Assembly: GCF_007859275.1 (NCBI RefSeq)
Contig: NZ_VOHC01000030.1
Span: forward strand, 124,001-188,000
DNA length: 64,000 nt
Direction of reading: 5' to 3'
DNA from: Planomicrobium sp. CPCC 101079
GTDB lineage: Bacteria > Bacillota > Bacilli > Bacillales_A > Planococcaceae
Each line of letters begins with the position of its first letter. The first letter of the stretch is position 1. Under the pieces are notes generated by a model, which ran no database searches, had not been told where the DNA came from, and saw nothing but the letters and a program-made list of their open reading frames with translations. The position numbers and the translations under genes are program-made. Shown here in pieces: positions 49,987 through 58,153 of the stretch.

Positions 49987-50973
49987 TTACTTTCCCGGCA
50001 AAACCGCTTTTGGAGAAACAAGCCCCGCCTCGACCAGCTCTTCCCAAAAAGCAGCTGGAATCGTGGCCTGCATGGCCTGAAGGTCTTCCTTGATGCGGTC
50101 CGGTCTTGTGGAACCCGTCACCACTGCTTTTACAGCTGGGTGGGCGGTTGTAAACTGGAGCGCTGCATCCTTCAAGTTCACGCCGTGATTTTTTGCAACA
50201 TCCGTAAACCGCTCGACTCTTTTTTTGAGGTCAGGCGTGATTTCCTTGTAATCGAAATAGCCACCGCCAAACAACGCACCCGAGTTGAATGCCCCGCCGA
50301 TGACGAGCCCGCCGTCTTTTTCCAGCGCCAGCGGCATCATGCGCTCAAGGGCGCGCTCGTGCTGAAGAAGCGTATATTGCGTCGCCGACAAGCTCAGATC
50401 CGGATGGGCTTCTTCCAGCTCAAGCGCCACTTCGATCGGCGTTGTCGTATTGACGCCAAGCCCCCACGCTTTAATTACCCCTTCATCCCGAAGGCGGTCC
50501 AACACTTTGAACGCGCCTTTCCGCGCTTCATCAAACTTCGTAATCCACTCATCTCCCAGAAAGTCCGGCGAGAGGTCATGCACAAAAACCATATCGAGGC
50601 GATCCGTCTTCAAGCGCTTCAGGCTGTCTTCAATCGATTTGAGCGTACCATCCTCCGTATAATCCGTCGCAATCTTATTTTTGCGGCCGTATTCAAACAG
50701 CCCCTCTTTCTCTTCCTCTTCGTCCAGGATGATCCGGCCGACCTTCGAACTCAGCAAAAATTCGTCGCGCTTATAGGAAGACAAGATTTCACCAAGCCGC
50801 AGTTCAGCGAGTCCCGCCCCATAAAACGGCGCCGTATCAAAATACCGGATGCCTTCGTTCCATGCGGACTGAATCGTCTCCATCGCTTCTTCTTCCGGCA
50901 CATCCCGGAACATATTGCCGAGCGGCGCAGTTCCGAGGCCGAGCTTGTTCTTTACCGTTACATCGTTTTTCAT
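49987..50973 (-). CDS. Aldo/keto reductase
   Basis: The 328-residue protein has the AKR barrel: LGLGTAPLGNMF, NEGIRYFDTAPFYGAGLAELRLGEIL with the catalytic Asp and Tyr, DMVFVHDLSPD where the catalytic His sits, and the C-terminal VVTGSTRPDRIKEDL cofactor segment. It resembles the group with L-fucose dehydrogenase and D-threo-aldose dehydrogenase. It reduces or oxidises a small carbonyl compound with NAD(P)H. AGAGGTG precedes the ATG. It is a single gene with its own terminator. Confidence 0.87.
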   Translation of the reverse strand: MKNDVTVKNKLGLGTAPLGNMFRDVPEEEAMETIQSAWNEGIRYFDTAPFYGAGLAELRLGEILSSYKRDEFLLSSKVGRIILDEEEEKEGLFEYGRKNKIATDYTEDGTLKSIEDSLKRLKTDRLDMVFVHDLSPDFLGDEWITKFDEARKGAFKVLDRLRDEGVIKAWGLGVNTTTPIEVALELEEAHPDLSLSATQYTLLQHERALERMMPLALEKDGGLVIGGAFNSGALFGGGYFDYKEITPDLKKRVERFTDVAKNHGVNLKDAALQFTTAHPAVKAVVTGSTRPDRIKEDLQAMQATIPAAFWEELVEAGLVSPKAVLPGK

Positions 50974-51278
50974 TTGTAGACACCTCTTTTAGAAAGTTGT
51001 TTTTAATCCAAACACATAACAACTATCTACCCGCTGTGGATTTGGGTAAACGGTAGAAGGCAGACTGGGAGAAATCAAAAAGCCTGATTCCCCGTGATGA
51101 ATATCGAGGAATCAGGCTTTGGTTATGAAAAAATAAATGTATATAGTAGATAAGTTGTCCGTTATCCTTCTCTACTTCCATTATACCGCTAATAAAAAAT
51201 TATTTATAGACTACTTTTTCCCAAATTCCTGCCCTATACTGTTTTATACCATATTAATCACACAGGAGGCTGATTCAT
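50974..51278. other. Divergent promoter region before arr with a hairpin
   Basis: AAGCCTGATTCC and GGAATCAGGCTT (51080-51091 and 51108-51119) form a perfect 12-bp stem followed on the minus strand by TTTTTGATTT. No leftward gene ends here, so it may be left over from a lost gene or an insulator between the two promoters. The right part is AT-rich and should carry the arr promoter. Confidence 0.5.
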
Positions 51279-51695
51279 ATGAATGACCCTAAAGATGTCT
51301 TGGATCCCGGCCCTTTCCTTCACGGAACGAAAGCCCAGTTAAAGCTTGGCGACTTATTGGAACCGCAAAACCCATCCAATTACCAAGAGAAAAGATTAAG
51401 TCACATCTACTTCACGGCTACATTGGAAGCTGCGAAATGGGGCGCTGAATTGGCAGTCTCTGATGCCAAAGAACGGATTTATCTTGTCGAACCGCTCGGC
51501 GAGTTCGAGAACGACCCGAACTTGACCGACAAACGGTTTCCCGGAAATCCGACGCGCTCGTACCGCTCCAAATCCCCGCTGAAAATCGTCGCTGAATTGG
51601 GTTCCTGGCAGCGGCATTCTGATGAAGAGATTGGTCGTATGCTTGCTTCTATACAGGCTTTGCGTGAACAGGGAAAAGCGATTATACTGGATTGA
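51279..51695 (+). CDS. arr: Rifampin ADP-ribosyltransferase
   Basis: The 138-residue protein matches the Arr family throughout: FLHGTKAQLKLGDLLEP, HIYFTATLEAAKWGAELA, RIYLVEPLGEFENDPNLTDKRFPGNPTRSYRS. Arr inactivates rifamycins by ADP-ribosylation using NAD+. The active-site His (HGTK), the Tyr in HIYFT and the Asp in NDPNLTD are present, so it looks functional. ACAGGAGG precedes the ATG. No insertion sequence, integron or att site flanks it and codon use looks like its neighbours, so it appears to be a resident chromosomal gene. Confidence 0.93.
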   Translation: MNDPKDVLDPGPFLHGTKAQLKLGDLLEPQNPSNYQEKRLSHIYFTATLEAAKWGAELAVSDAKERIYLVEPLGEFENDPNLTDKRFPGNPTRSYRSKSPLKIVAELGSWQRHSDEEIGRMLASIQALREQGKAIILD

Positions 51696-51758
51696 TTTTT
51701 TAAAGGAATATTCAAGAATGTTTCACGTCATCGAATTGCTTCCGAAATTAACTGAGCC

Positions 51759-51795
51759 AATTAGCCACCATTTCTTTTTGAAATGGCGGCTAATT
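51759..51795. terminator. Bidirectional intrinsic terminator
   Basis: AATTAGCCACCATTTC and GAAATGGCGGCTAATT form a 16-bp stem with one mismatch and a short loop, with TTTTTT on the plus side. It separates arr from the convergent MDR gene. Confidence 0.8.
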
Positions 51796-51807
51796 TTTTA
51801 TCATGTA

Positions 51808-52779
51808 TCATTTGTTGGAAATGACAACATTCCCCTTTTTCGCTCCGCTTTCTACATAATGATGCGCTTGGCGCAGCTGTTCCAGCGGGAATATTTGATC
51901 AACGACCGGCTTGATCTTGCCGTCTGCCAACAGTTTGTTCAGATAGCGCAAATCTTCGGCTTTATAACCGGCCGCTCCCGCTATGATTTTTCGGTCGCCT
52001 TTCTTCGTCGGCAAAAGCCGCCGGAACATTTGGGCAAGGCTCGGATTGCCCATCAGGTAGATGCCTTTAGGCTTCAAGCAGTTGACGGTTTTCGCAAAAG
52101 GGCTTTTTCCCGCAACATCGAAAATCACATCATAAGTTTCGCCATTTGCCGTAAAATCTTCTTTCCGGTAATCAATTACGTTGTCCGCACCAATGGATAC
52201 GAGCATGTCCAGCTTTTCTTCGCTGTCGATGGCCGTCACTTCAGCGCCTGAATTTTTCGCAAGCTGAACAGCCACCGTGCCGATGCTTCCCCCGGCACCG
52301 ATGACCAGCACTTTTTGGCCGGCTTGGATTCTGGCTTTCCGCAGAAAAAACAAGGCGTTCATTCCGCCTGTCGGAATGGTGGCGGCTTCCTCGAAACTGA
52401 GCCCTTCCGGCATGCGGGCGATGGCATAGCTGCCAGGAAGACAGAGATAGTCTGCATAAGCACCAAGCTTCAAGCCAGTTGCACCATATACACGGTCCCC
52501 TTTCTTGAATAGCGTCTGCCCAGTTCCCACAGCCTCAACTTCTCCGGAAAATTCCTGCCCCAGTACGTTCGCTCTCGGTTTCCGTACACCGAAAAACAGA
52601 CGCAGCGGAAGCCGCAGCAACACCGGAAATTTAAAGCTCCGTATCTCACAGTCCCCCGCTGTTACAGTGGATGCGTGAACTTTTATCAGAATTTCAGCGG
52701 CTTTCGGCACGGGCTTGTCGAGCTGTTGAAGCTCCAGAACTTCCGGCGGTCCATACTTGGTGCAAACCATAGCTTTCAT
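51808..52779 (-). CDS. Zinc-free MDR (quinone oxidoreductase-like) dehydrogenase
   Basis: The 323-residue protein is a medium-chain dehydrogenase/reductase: PKAAEILIKVHASTVTAGDCEIRSF at the start, FSGEVEAVGTGQTLFKKGDRVYG, and the NADP-binding KVLVIGAGGSIGTVAVQLAKNSGAEVTAIDSEEK (about 148-181). The catalytic zinc Cys/His residues of alcohol dehydrogenases are missing, so it belongs with quinone oxidoreductases. It should reduce an enone or quinone with NADPH. It is a single gene, convergent with arr. Confidence 0.85.
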   Translation of the reverse strand: MKAMVCTKYGPPEVLELQQLDKPVPKAAEILIKVHASTVTAGDCEIRSFKFPVLLRLPLRLFFGVRKPRANVLGQEFSGEVEAVGTGQTLFKKGDRVYGATGLKLGAYADYLCLPGSYAIARMPEGLSFEEAATIPTGGMNALFFLRKARIQAGQKVLVIGAGGSIGTVAVQLAKNSGAEVTAIDSEEKLDMLVSIGADNVIDYRKEDFTANGETYDVIFDVAGKSPFAKTVNCLKPKGIYLMGNPSLAQMFRRLLPTKKGDRKIIAGAAGYKAEDLRYLNKLLADGKIKPVVDQIFPLEQLRQAHHYVESGAKKGNVVISNK

Positions 52780-53032
52780 TTTCTGTCCCCCTTTTTTGTG
52801 CAGCGATGCGATAAACCAAATGGAGCATTGCTTACCCGGACACCTTTTCTGAACTCGTCCTCTCCATTGGCCCTTCGAATACCCGCCTCCATTTACTCCT
52901 CGTTATACGGCATAGCTTCCAATCCCCCGAGTAACCCGCCTTTGCAGAATGTTGGTTTCTTCCACTCTTCCGGGACCTGGTTGCTCAACCTAGTAACGCT
53001 ATGGATTGCTTCATTCTCTGATACACACTTTT

Positions 53033-54700
53033 TTAATCCGTCCGATTCAATGCGAGATTCGAATTTTCCTTCCCTAGTTTTTTATTTTCCGGAAAAACTT
53101 TTTGCCAGCCAATCCATAAAGCTGCCAACAAAAGAGCGATATATATGTAAATGCCGTAAGTATAGGAAGCCGCGATGAAATGAACCCCGATAAAGACACC
53201 CGTCAGGAGCGAAAGAAGCAGCATCTTCGCGGTTCCTGTATCCTGGGCAAACTCAAACGACGCAGAAAATGGAAAATCGCCTTCATTGACCACTTTGTGC
53301 GCAATCAAGGTTTGCAAAAGAGCGCCAAGAAATACAGCAGCCAGATCCGGAACAATTCTCGCTGTGAAAATCCAGACGAAAACAAAGGACACTGCAATGA
53401 AAACCGGGAAGTACAATTTTGCGAAAAAGGCTTTTAACGCACCGCTGTGGGCATGTGAGGCCCGCTCGATCGATGCCGCTTTGAAAAGCCAGCTGCCCTT
53501 ATAGCCTTCTGAAAACTTCAGCATGTAAACAAGGCTCGGAATCATGAAATTGCAGAAGTAGATAAATAAAAACATACTGCTCTTAGAAATCTCTTCCAGC
53601 CCTCCTTCCGCCGGATAGCTAAAGACAAAGAGCAACGGGAAGAAAATAGCTATCCCGAGAGCCGGAAAAACCTTCAGCTTGAATTCCCGTTCTTTTTTCA
53701 TCATAGTTGCAGCAAATCGGAAGAATGTCCGTTCTTCCTTGGAGCGGCAAAAGAGCAGTGCCCCGATTTCATCCAGCCAACTTCTTTTTTGCCTGCGGGT
53801 TTTGGTATCGCTCAATAGCTTTTCAAGATTCCGCTCAAATGACGGCATCAATTTTGCATAGCAATAAATGGCAAGGATCGGCACCAATGCGGCCAGTGCG
53901 GTAAAAGCCATAAAGTGGCTGGAAAAATCGCCGTTCAGGAAGACTTCAAAAGGTGCTCCGTACCAGAGGGGCGGAATCAGGAGATGCCACCAGCTGAAAA
54001 CGTACACCGTCTCCACGTTGGCGAATTCAAAAGACCGGATCAATACCTGATACCCCACCACCACTCCGACAGACAGCAGGATTTGCACGTAATTGATGAT
54101 GTCTTTCAGCTTTTCCCCGTCAAAGAACCGCAAGATAACCAAATACAATAAGGACGTAAGGACGACAACCAACAAAACCGTCAGCAGAAGTTCAATCAGA
54201 AAAATCAAGGAAAAAAGGAAGCCGTGTTTATACAATCCCACAAAGAAAGGAATCGCCGTGAAAGACCCAGCCACAAAAGCCATATAAATCATGATATGGA
54301 CAATTTTTGCCGCGGCAATGGTTTTTCTGCTGATCGGCTTTGTCTGGAGAATGTTCTTGTCCCGGACATCCAGCAGGACAGCTGAAAAATCGGAAATCAT
54401 GGAAGTCATCAGGATAAAAAGAACGATTCCAAAAACAAGGCTCAGTTGAAAAATATAGTTTTCGCCAATCAGCAAAAACGGGACTAATATCAAACTGTAC
54501 AGTCCGTATATCCAAAGAGATTTCAGGAACTGGTTGCCTTCTTTCTTTTTGCCGGCATCTTGGAAAATCGTCGGCACACGCCGTTCGTCCATCGTCAATT
54601 TGATTTGCAGGATTTTTTCCATTGCCGCATAGTCCACACCGAGTATGGTGAACAATCCTTTAAATATGGATAGAAACTTCAATGATTGAAATTCACGCAT
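53033..54700 (-). CDS. ABC transporter permease of ABC-2 type
   Basis: The 555-residue protein has about 12-14 hydrophobic segments with a central charged region (DTKTRRQKRSWLDEIGALLFCRSKEERTFFRFAATMMKKERE, about 292-335). It begins with a cytoplasmic stretch. Its start overlaps the end of the ATPase gene by eight bases and has GGGAGA upstream, so the two make one ABC exporter. The large single permease with a split membrane domain resembles the uncharacterised exporters often annotated as hypothetical permeases in Bacillales. The substrate is unknown. Confidence 0.8.
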   Translation of the reverse strand: MREFQSLKFLSIFKGLFTILGVDYAAMEKILQIKLTMDERRVPTIFQDAGKKKEGNQFLKSLWIYGLYSLILVPFLLIGENYIFQLSLVFGIVLFILMTSMISDFSAVLLDVRDKNILQTKPISRKTIAAAKIVHIMIYMAFVAGSFTAIPFFVGLYKHGFLFSLIFLIELLLTVLLVVVLTSLLYLVILRFFDGEKLKDIINYVQILLSVGVVVGYQVLIRSFEFANVETVYVFSWWHLLIPPLWYGAPFEVFLNGDFSSHFMAFTALAALVPILAIYCYAKLMPSFERNLEKLLSDTKTRRQKRSWLDEIGALLFCRSKEERTFFRFAATMMKKEREFKLKVFPALGIAIFFPLLFVFSYPAEGGLEEISKSSMFLFIYFCNFMIPSLVYMLKFSEGYKGSWLFKAASIERASHAHSGALKAFFAKLYFPVFIAVSFVFVWIFTARIVPDLAAVFLGALLQTLIAHKVVNEGDFPFSASFEFAQDTGTAKMLLLSLLTGVFIGVHFIAASYTYGIYIYIALLLAALWIGWQKVFPENKKLGKENSNLALNRTD

Positions 54701-55493
54701 CCGCTTTGTCTCCCTGTACGATCGACACGAAATCCCGGGCCTTGCTGCGGTGTTCCGTAAAGCCGGTCAATTGGTTGAAAATCCCGGACAGCGAACCTTC
54801 CTTGCTCATTTCCTTCAGTTCTTCAAATGTTCCGTCCGCCACCACTTCCCCTTTCACCAAAAGAACAATGCGGTTGCTGATTTTTTCCACCAGGTCCATG
54901 ATATGCGACGAATAAAAAATCGTTTTCCCCTGCGCTGCCAGTTGCGCCAGTATTTCCTGGATGACCATCATGCTGTTGGCGTCCAATCCGCTGAGCGGCT
55001 CGTCCCAAAACAACAAATCCGGATCATGAAGCAAGCTGGCGATGATCATCACTTTTTGCTTCATGCCTTTAGAAAAGGAAGAAAGCCGGGAATGGCGGAC
55101 TTCCAGCAAATCGAATTGCTGCAGCAGCAGTTCCGCTTTTGTCTGCGCAGCATCGCGATCCATGCCGTAAAGTTCTCCGGTAAACACCAAATATTCCATC
55201 GCCGTCAGGTTGTCGTAAGCTTCCGCATTTTCCGGCACATAACCGATTTTCTTTTTATAAGACGGATCGCCGGAAGAAATATCCTGTCCGAAAACCACCA
55301 CTTCTCCCTGGTAATCATCAACCAGCCCCAGCATGATTTTTACGGTCGTACTCTTCCCCGCTCCATTCGGCCCTATATAACCGATGATCTGCCCTTTAGT
55401 GACTTCGAGGTCGATTCCGTTCAATACATCTTTTCTGCCATATCTCATCTTTAAATTTTTAATTGATAAAACCTTGTCGTTTTCCGCCTCCAT
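54693..55493 (-). CDS. ABC transporter ATP-binding protein
   Basis: The 266-residue protein has Walker A GPNGAGKSTT (about 41-50), a Q-loop replaced by the VPENAEAYDNLTAMEYL stretch, the signature LSSFSKGMKQKVMI (about 138-151), Walker B LLFWDEPLSGLD and the switch His in YSSH. It powers the permease encoded immediately downstream. The Glu in place of Gln in the Q-loop (YVPEN) is common in this exporter group. A GGGGTG site precedes the ATG. Confidence 0.9.
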   Translation of the reverse strand: MEAENDKVLSIKNLKMRYGRKDVLNGIDLEVTKGQIIGYIGPNGAGKSTTVKIMLGLVDDYQGEVVVFGQDISSGDPSYKKKIGYVPENAEAYDNLTAMEYLVFTGELYGMDRDAAQTKAELLLQQFDLLEVRHSRLSSFSKGMKQKVMIIASLLHDPDLLFWDEPLSGLDANSMMVIQEILAQLAAQGKTIFYSSHIMDLVEKISNRIVLLVKGEVVADGTFEELKEMSKEGSLSGIFNQLTGFTEHRSKARDFVSIVQGDKADA

Positions 55494-55697
55494 CTAAACA
55501 CCCCTAAACCTAATTGTGTATTTATTCTAACATTTAATTGGTTTAATTTGGGAGTTCGTTCAGATTTAAATTAAATTTAGAAAGCATTTGCTAAAACCGC
55601 AAATCGGCTGCTGGTTTAGCTACTCAATTGCTGATCGCTGTTCTTGGTCTTTCCAGTTCTCAATAGTCCGCACGAAGTCGCCTTCACTTTCCCACAA

Positions 55698-55723
55698 TGA
55701 AACTTTTTTGATATCCAGCCGTA
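55698..55723 (+). promoter_or_regulatory. SigW-type ECF promoter
   Basis: TGAAAC (55698-55703), exactly 16 bases, then CGTA (55720-55723), with a T-run just after the -35. This is the textbook B. subtilis SigW promoter layout, 25 bases upstream of the DUF2207 start codon. Confidence 0.75.
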
Positions 55724-55747
55724 TTGCAGTATAAGAGGTGATGGATC

Positions 55748-57412
55748 ATGAAAAGAAAAATCATTCCATATGTACTGGCGTTTATTTTGGTAGGACTGAT
55801 TCCCGCTCAAGTATATGCGATCGACTTTGACATTTCGGAAGTCCGGATTGATGTGCAGTTGAACACGGACGGCACAGCGGAGGTCACGGAACAATTTACG
55901 TACGAATTTGATGATGATTTTAACGGCATTACCCGAAGTCTGATTGCAAAAAAAGGAACAGCGATTGACAATTTCTCGGCTGCGGAAAACGGCAAGCCGT
56001 TAAAAGTGGAAATCGAAGATGGCGTTTACCAGATTTATCGCGCGGGCGACGACGGCGACACGATTGAAATCGAGCTGAGCTACGCTATTACCGACGCAGT
56101 CGAAAAATTTGAAGACGGCGCACAGTTTTATTGGGCGTTCTTTGACGAAAGCAACGAAAGCGAATATGGCGACATGACGATTACCGTCACGCCGCCCGCT
56201 CCGGCTGAAAATACGGAAACCCTCGGCTACGAGGAAGCCTTCGGCACAGAGCACGTCACAGACGACGGTGCTGCGGTATTCAGTTTGGGCTACGTGCCGG
56301 ACGGTGAAAACGCCAATGTGCGGGCGATTTTTGAACCTGATCTGTTCCCGGATGCCGCACAGCTCGCCGGCACGGTCCGTGACGATCTTGCCAAAGACCG
56401 CGTGAACCTGGAAAACGAAGCGGCGGCTTTCGCCAAGAATCAGCAAACCGCAAAGAACGTCGGGATTCCAGCCATTGCGATTGGCGGCGTTTTGCTGCTG
56501 GCCGGGGCTCTAGCATTATGGCTGCGCGCTTCCCAGCGGAAACGGCAAGTCCGCAAGACCCCGTATGAATTTTTTGTACCGAAAGAGTCGATGAGCATTC
56601 CGGCGCTGCTTTATTTCACGAACTCGGTGTTCCTGTCTCCGAACGCCATATCGGCAGCCATCATGGAGCTTATGCGAAAAGGCAATATCCGGCAGCTCAC
56701 GGGAGATCATTTTGAGCTGATCCACCGAAAAACCGATCATGCTCATGAAGCCACTTTGATCCAGCTGTTATTCGACCGCATCGGCGACGGCCAGGAATTC
56801 ACGCTCCAGCAAGTGGAAGAATTCACGAAAAACGAACTTAATCACGCGGAGTATAACGACGCCATCGCCGAATGGAACAAAGGCGTCAGCCTTGAAGTGA
56901 AAGAAAAAGACTACTACGAGAAGCACACGGATCTGCGCGGGGTTGCCGGCATCCTGAGTGCCGTGTTCATCGGACTCGCGATCTATACCGGCATCTACGA
57001 ACTGTTTCCATGGATGGCTGCTGCCATCGCGCTGGCAATGCTCGCGTTTGGTGTCGCCATCAGCTATTCGCCCCTTACGCTTGAAGGACATGAAATCCGC
57101 TTTAACTGGCGCAACCTGAAAGCGGCCATGCAAAATTTGCCCGCGGAGCAATGGGACCGGCTGACGCTGGATGAAAAGCAGCGCGCCTATGCCTACCTGC
57201 TCGGCAGCGACCCTAAAACCGCCGAGCGGAAAGCAGCAGCCTTCACTTCCGTTCAAGCGGCAGCTGACGACTCAAGCTTTGTCATGAACCCGATATTCCT
57301 GACAGCCATCTTTGTGTCTGCCGGTTCGACCACTACAGCCAGCGCAAGCGGCGGCACGGCCGGTTCCGGTGCAGGAGTCGGCGGCGGGGGCGGCGGATCT
57401 GGAGCATTTTGA
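55748..57412 (+). CDS. DUF2207 membrane protein with glycine-rich tail
   Basis: The 554-residue protein starts with a signal peptide (about 1-25) and has an extracellular DUF2207 domain (DISEVRIDVQLNTDGTAEVTEQFTYEFDDDFNGITRSL onward). A membrane helix near 236-258 is followed by a cytoplasmic region with a winged-helix-like part (ALLYFTNSVFLSPNAISAAIMELMRKGNIRQL), two more helices near 396-440 and a C-terminal tail of Gly (AGVGGGGGGSGAF). The function of the family is unknown. A perfect SigW-type promoter stands 25 bases before the ATG, tying it to envelope stress, and the Gly-rich tail resembles that of the TPM protein at 1386-2168. Confidence 0.87.
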   Translation: MKRKIIPYVLAFILVGLIPAQVYAIDFDISEVRIDVQLNTDGTAEVTEQFTYEFDDDFNGITRSLIAKKGTAIDNFSAAENGKPLKVEIEDGVYQIYRAGDDGDTIEIELSYAITDAVEKFEDGAQFYWAFFDESNESEYGDMTITVTPPAPAENTETLGYEEAFGTEHVTDDGAAVFSLGYVPDGENANVRAIFEPDLFPDAAQLAGTVRDDLAKDRVNLENEAAAFAKNQQTAKNVGIPAIAIGGVLLLAGALALWLRASQRKRQVRKTPYEFFVPKESMSIPALLYFTNSVFLSPNAISAAIMELMRKGNIRQLTGDHFELIHRKTDHAHEATLIQLLFDRIGDGQEFTLQQVEEFTKNELNHAEYNDAIAEWNKGVSLEVKEKDYYEKHTDLRGVAGILSAVFIGLAIYTGIYELFPWMAAAIALAMLAFGVAISYSPLTLEGHEIRFNWRNLKAAMQNLPAEQWDRLTLDEKQRAYAYLLGSDPKTAERKAAAFTSVQAAADDSSFVMNPIFLTAIFVSAGSTTTASASGGTAGSGAGVGGGGGGSGAF

Positions 57413-57511
57413 ATCAAGGCATTAAAACAAGTTGCAAGCCGCAACCAGAAATCCATTTTTGTTGGGCCTACTTGCGGCTGATTACATTTCCTATGTTATT
57501 AAATGCGGACG

Positions 57512-57550
57512 CCACCTTCGAAATTTGTTGATTTCAAGGTGGTGTTTTTA
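57512..57550 (+). terminator. Intrinsic terminator of the DUF2207 gene
   Basis: CCACCTTCGAAAT pairs with ATTTCAAGGTGG with one bulged base, followed by TGTTTTTATT. Confidence 0.7.
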
Positions 57551-57574
57551 TTGCAATAAATATTTTCATGTCCC

Positions 57575-57602
57575 ATGAACTTTTTCGGCGCTGCTGTGTC
57601 TA
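57575..57602 (+). promoter_or_regulatory. Candidate ECF autoregulatory promoter
   Basis: ATGAAC followed by TTTTT, with the AAC core 16 bases before TGTCTA, approximates the ECF pattern AAC-N16-CGTC. It is 33 bases upstream of the sigma factor start, as expected for autoregulation. Confidence 0.45.
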
Positions 57603-57634
57603 ATGTATAACAAGAGAGAAATGAGGTGTTGGCT

Positions 57635-58153
57635 GTGGACGAAATCGAAGTCGCCCGAAAAGCGGTACAAGGCGACGAAGAAGCATTTGTCGCTTTGATG
57701 CAACTACATAAAGAAGCGTTGCTGCGGACGGCTTTGGCTTTCCTGAAAAACGAACACGAGGCGCTCGAAGCCCTGCAGGAAACGACTTACCGGGCGTTCA
57801 AGAAAATACATACTTTGAAAGAGCCTTCCTACGCAAAAACCTGGCTGATCCGCATCATGATCAATTATTGCCAGGACCAGATAAAAAAAGATAAACGGCA
57901 TATCAGAAATGGACAAGCTGCCGATTCTTCCGTCTCAGACGATTTGGCGCAGCTTGAATTGCAGGAAGCTTTGAGCACGCTGTCCCCTACCGAGCAGCAA
58001 TTGATTTACATGAAATATTTTCAGGACGTCAAGATCAAAGACATCGCGGCCATCGAGAAGATTCCGGAAGGCACCGTGAAATCCCGGCTGCACAAAACCT
58101 TGCGGCGGCTTCGCAGCCATTTTGAAGGCAAAGGAGAGATTGACCATGTATGA
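57635..58153 (+). CDS. ECF RNA polymerase sigma factor
   Basis: The 172-residue protein has a sigma region 2 (about 10-75: ALMQLHKEALLRTALAFLKNEHEALEALQETTYRAFKKIHTLKEPSYAKTWLIRIMINYCQD) and a region 4 (about 105-160: LSTLSPTEQQLIYMKYFQDVKIKDIAAIEKIPEGTVKSRLHKTLRRLR). It resembles the SigV group of Bacillus. I prefer the GTG at 57635, six bases after GAGGTG, over the GTG three codons upstream. Its end overlaps the anti-sigma start by eight bases, the normal sign of a sigma/anti-sigma pair. Confidence 0.9.
   Translation: MDEIEVARKAVQGDEEAFVALMQLHKEALLRTALAFLKNEHEALEALQETTYRAFKKIHTLKEPSYAKTWLIRIMINYCQDQIKKDKRHIRNGQAADSSVSDDLAQLELQEALSTLSPTEQQLIYMKYFQDVKIKDIAAIEKIPEGTVKSRLHKTLRRLRSHFEGKGEIDHV

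Noticed and set aside
49867..50979. Rightward frame of 370 codons opposite the aldo/keto reductase
   Set aside because: It is antisense to a clear AKR barrel, rich in Arg, Phe and His, without a ribosome site.
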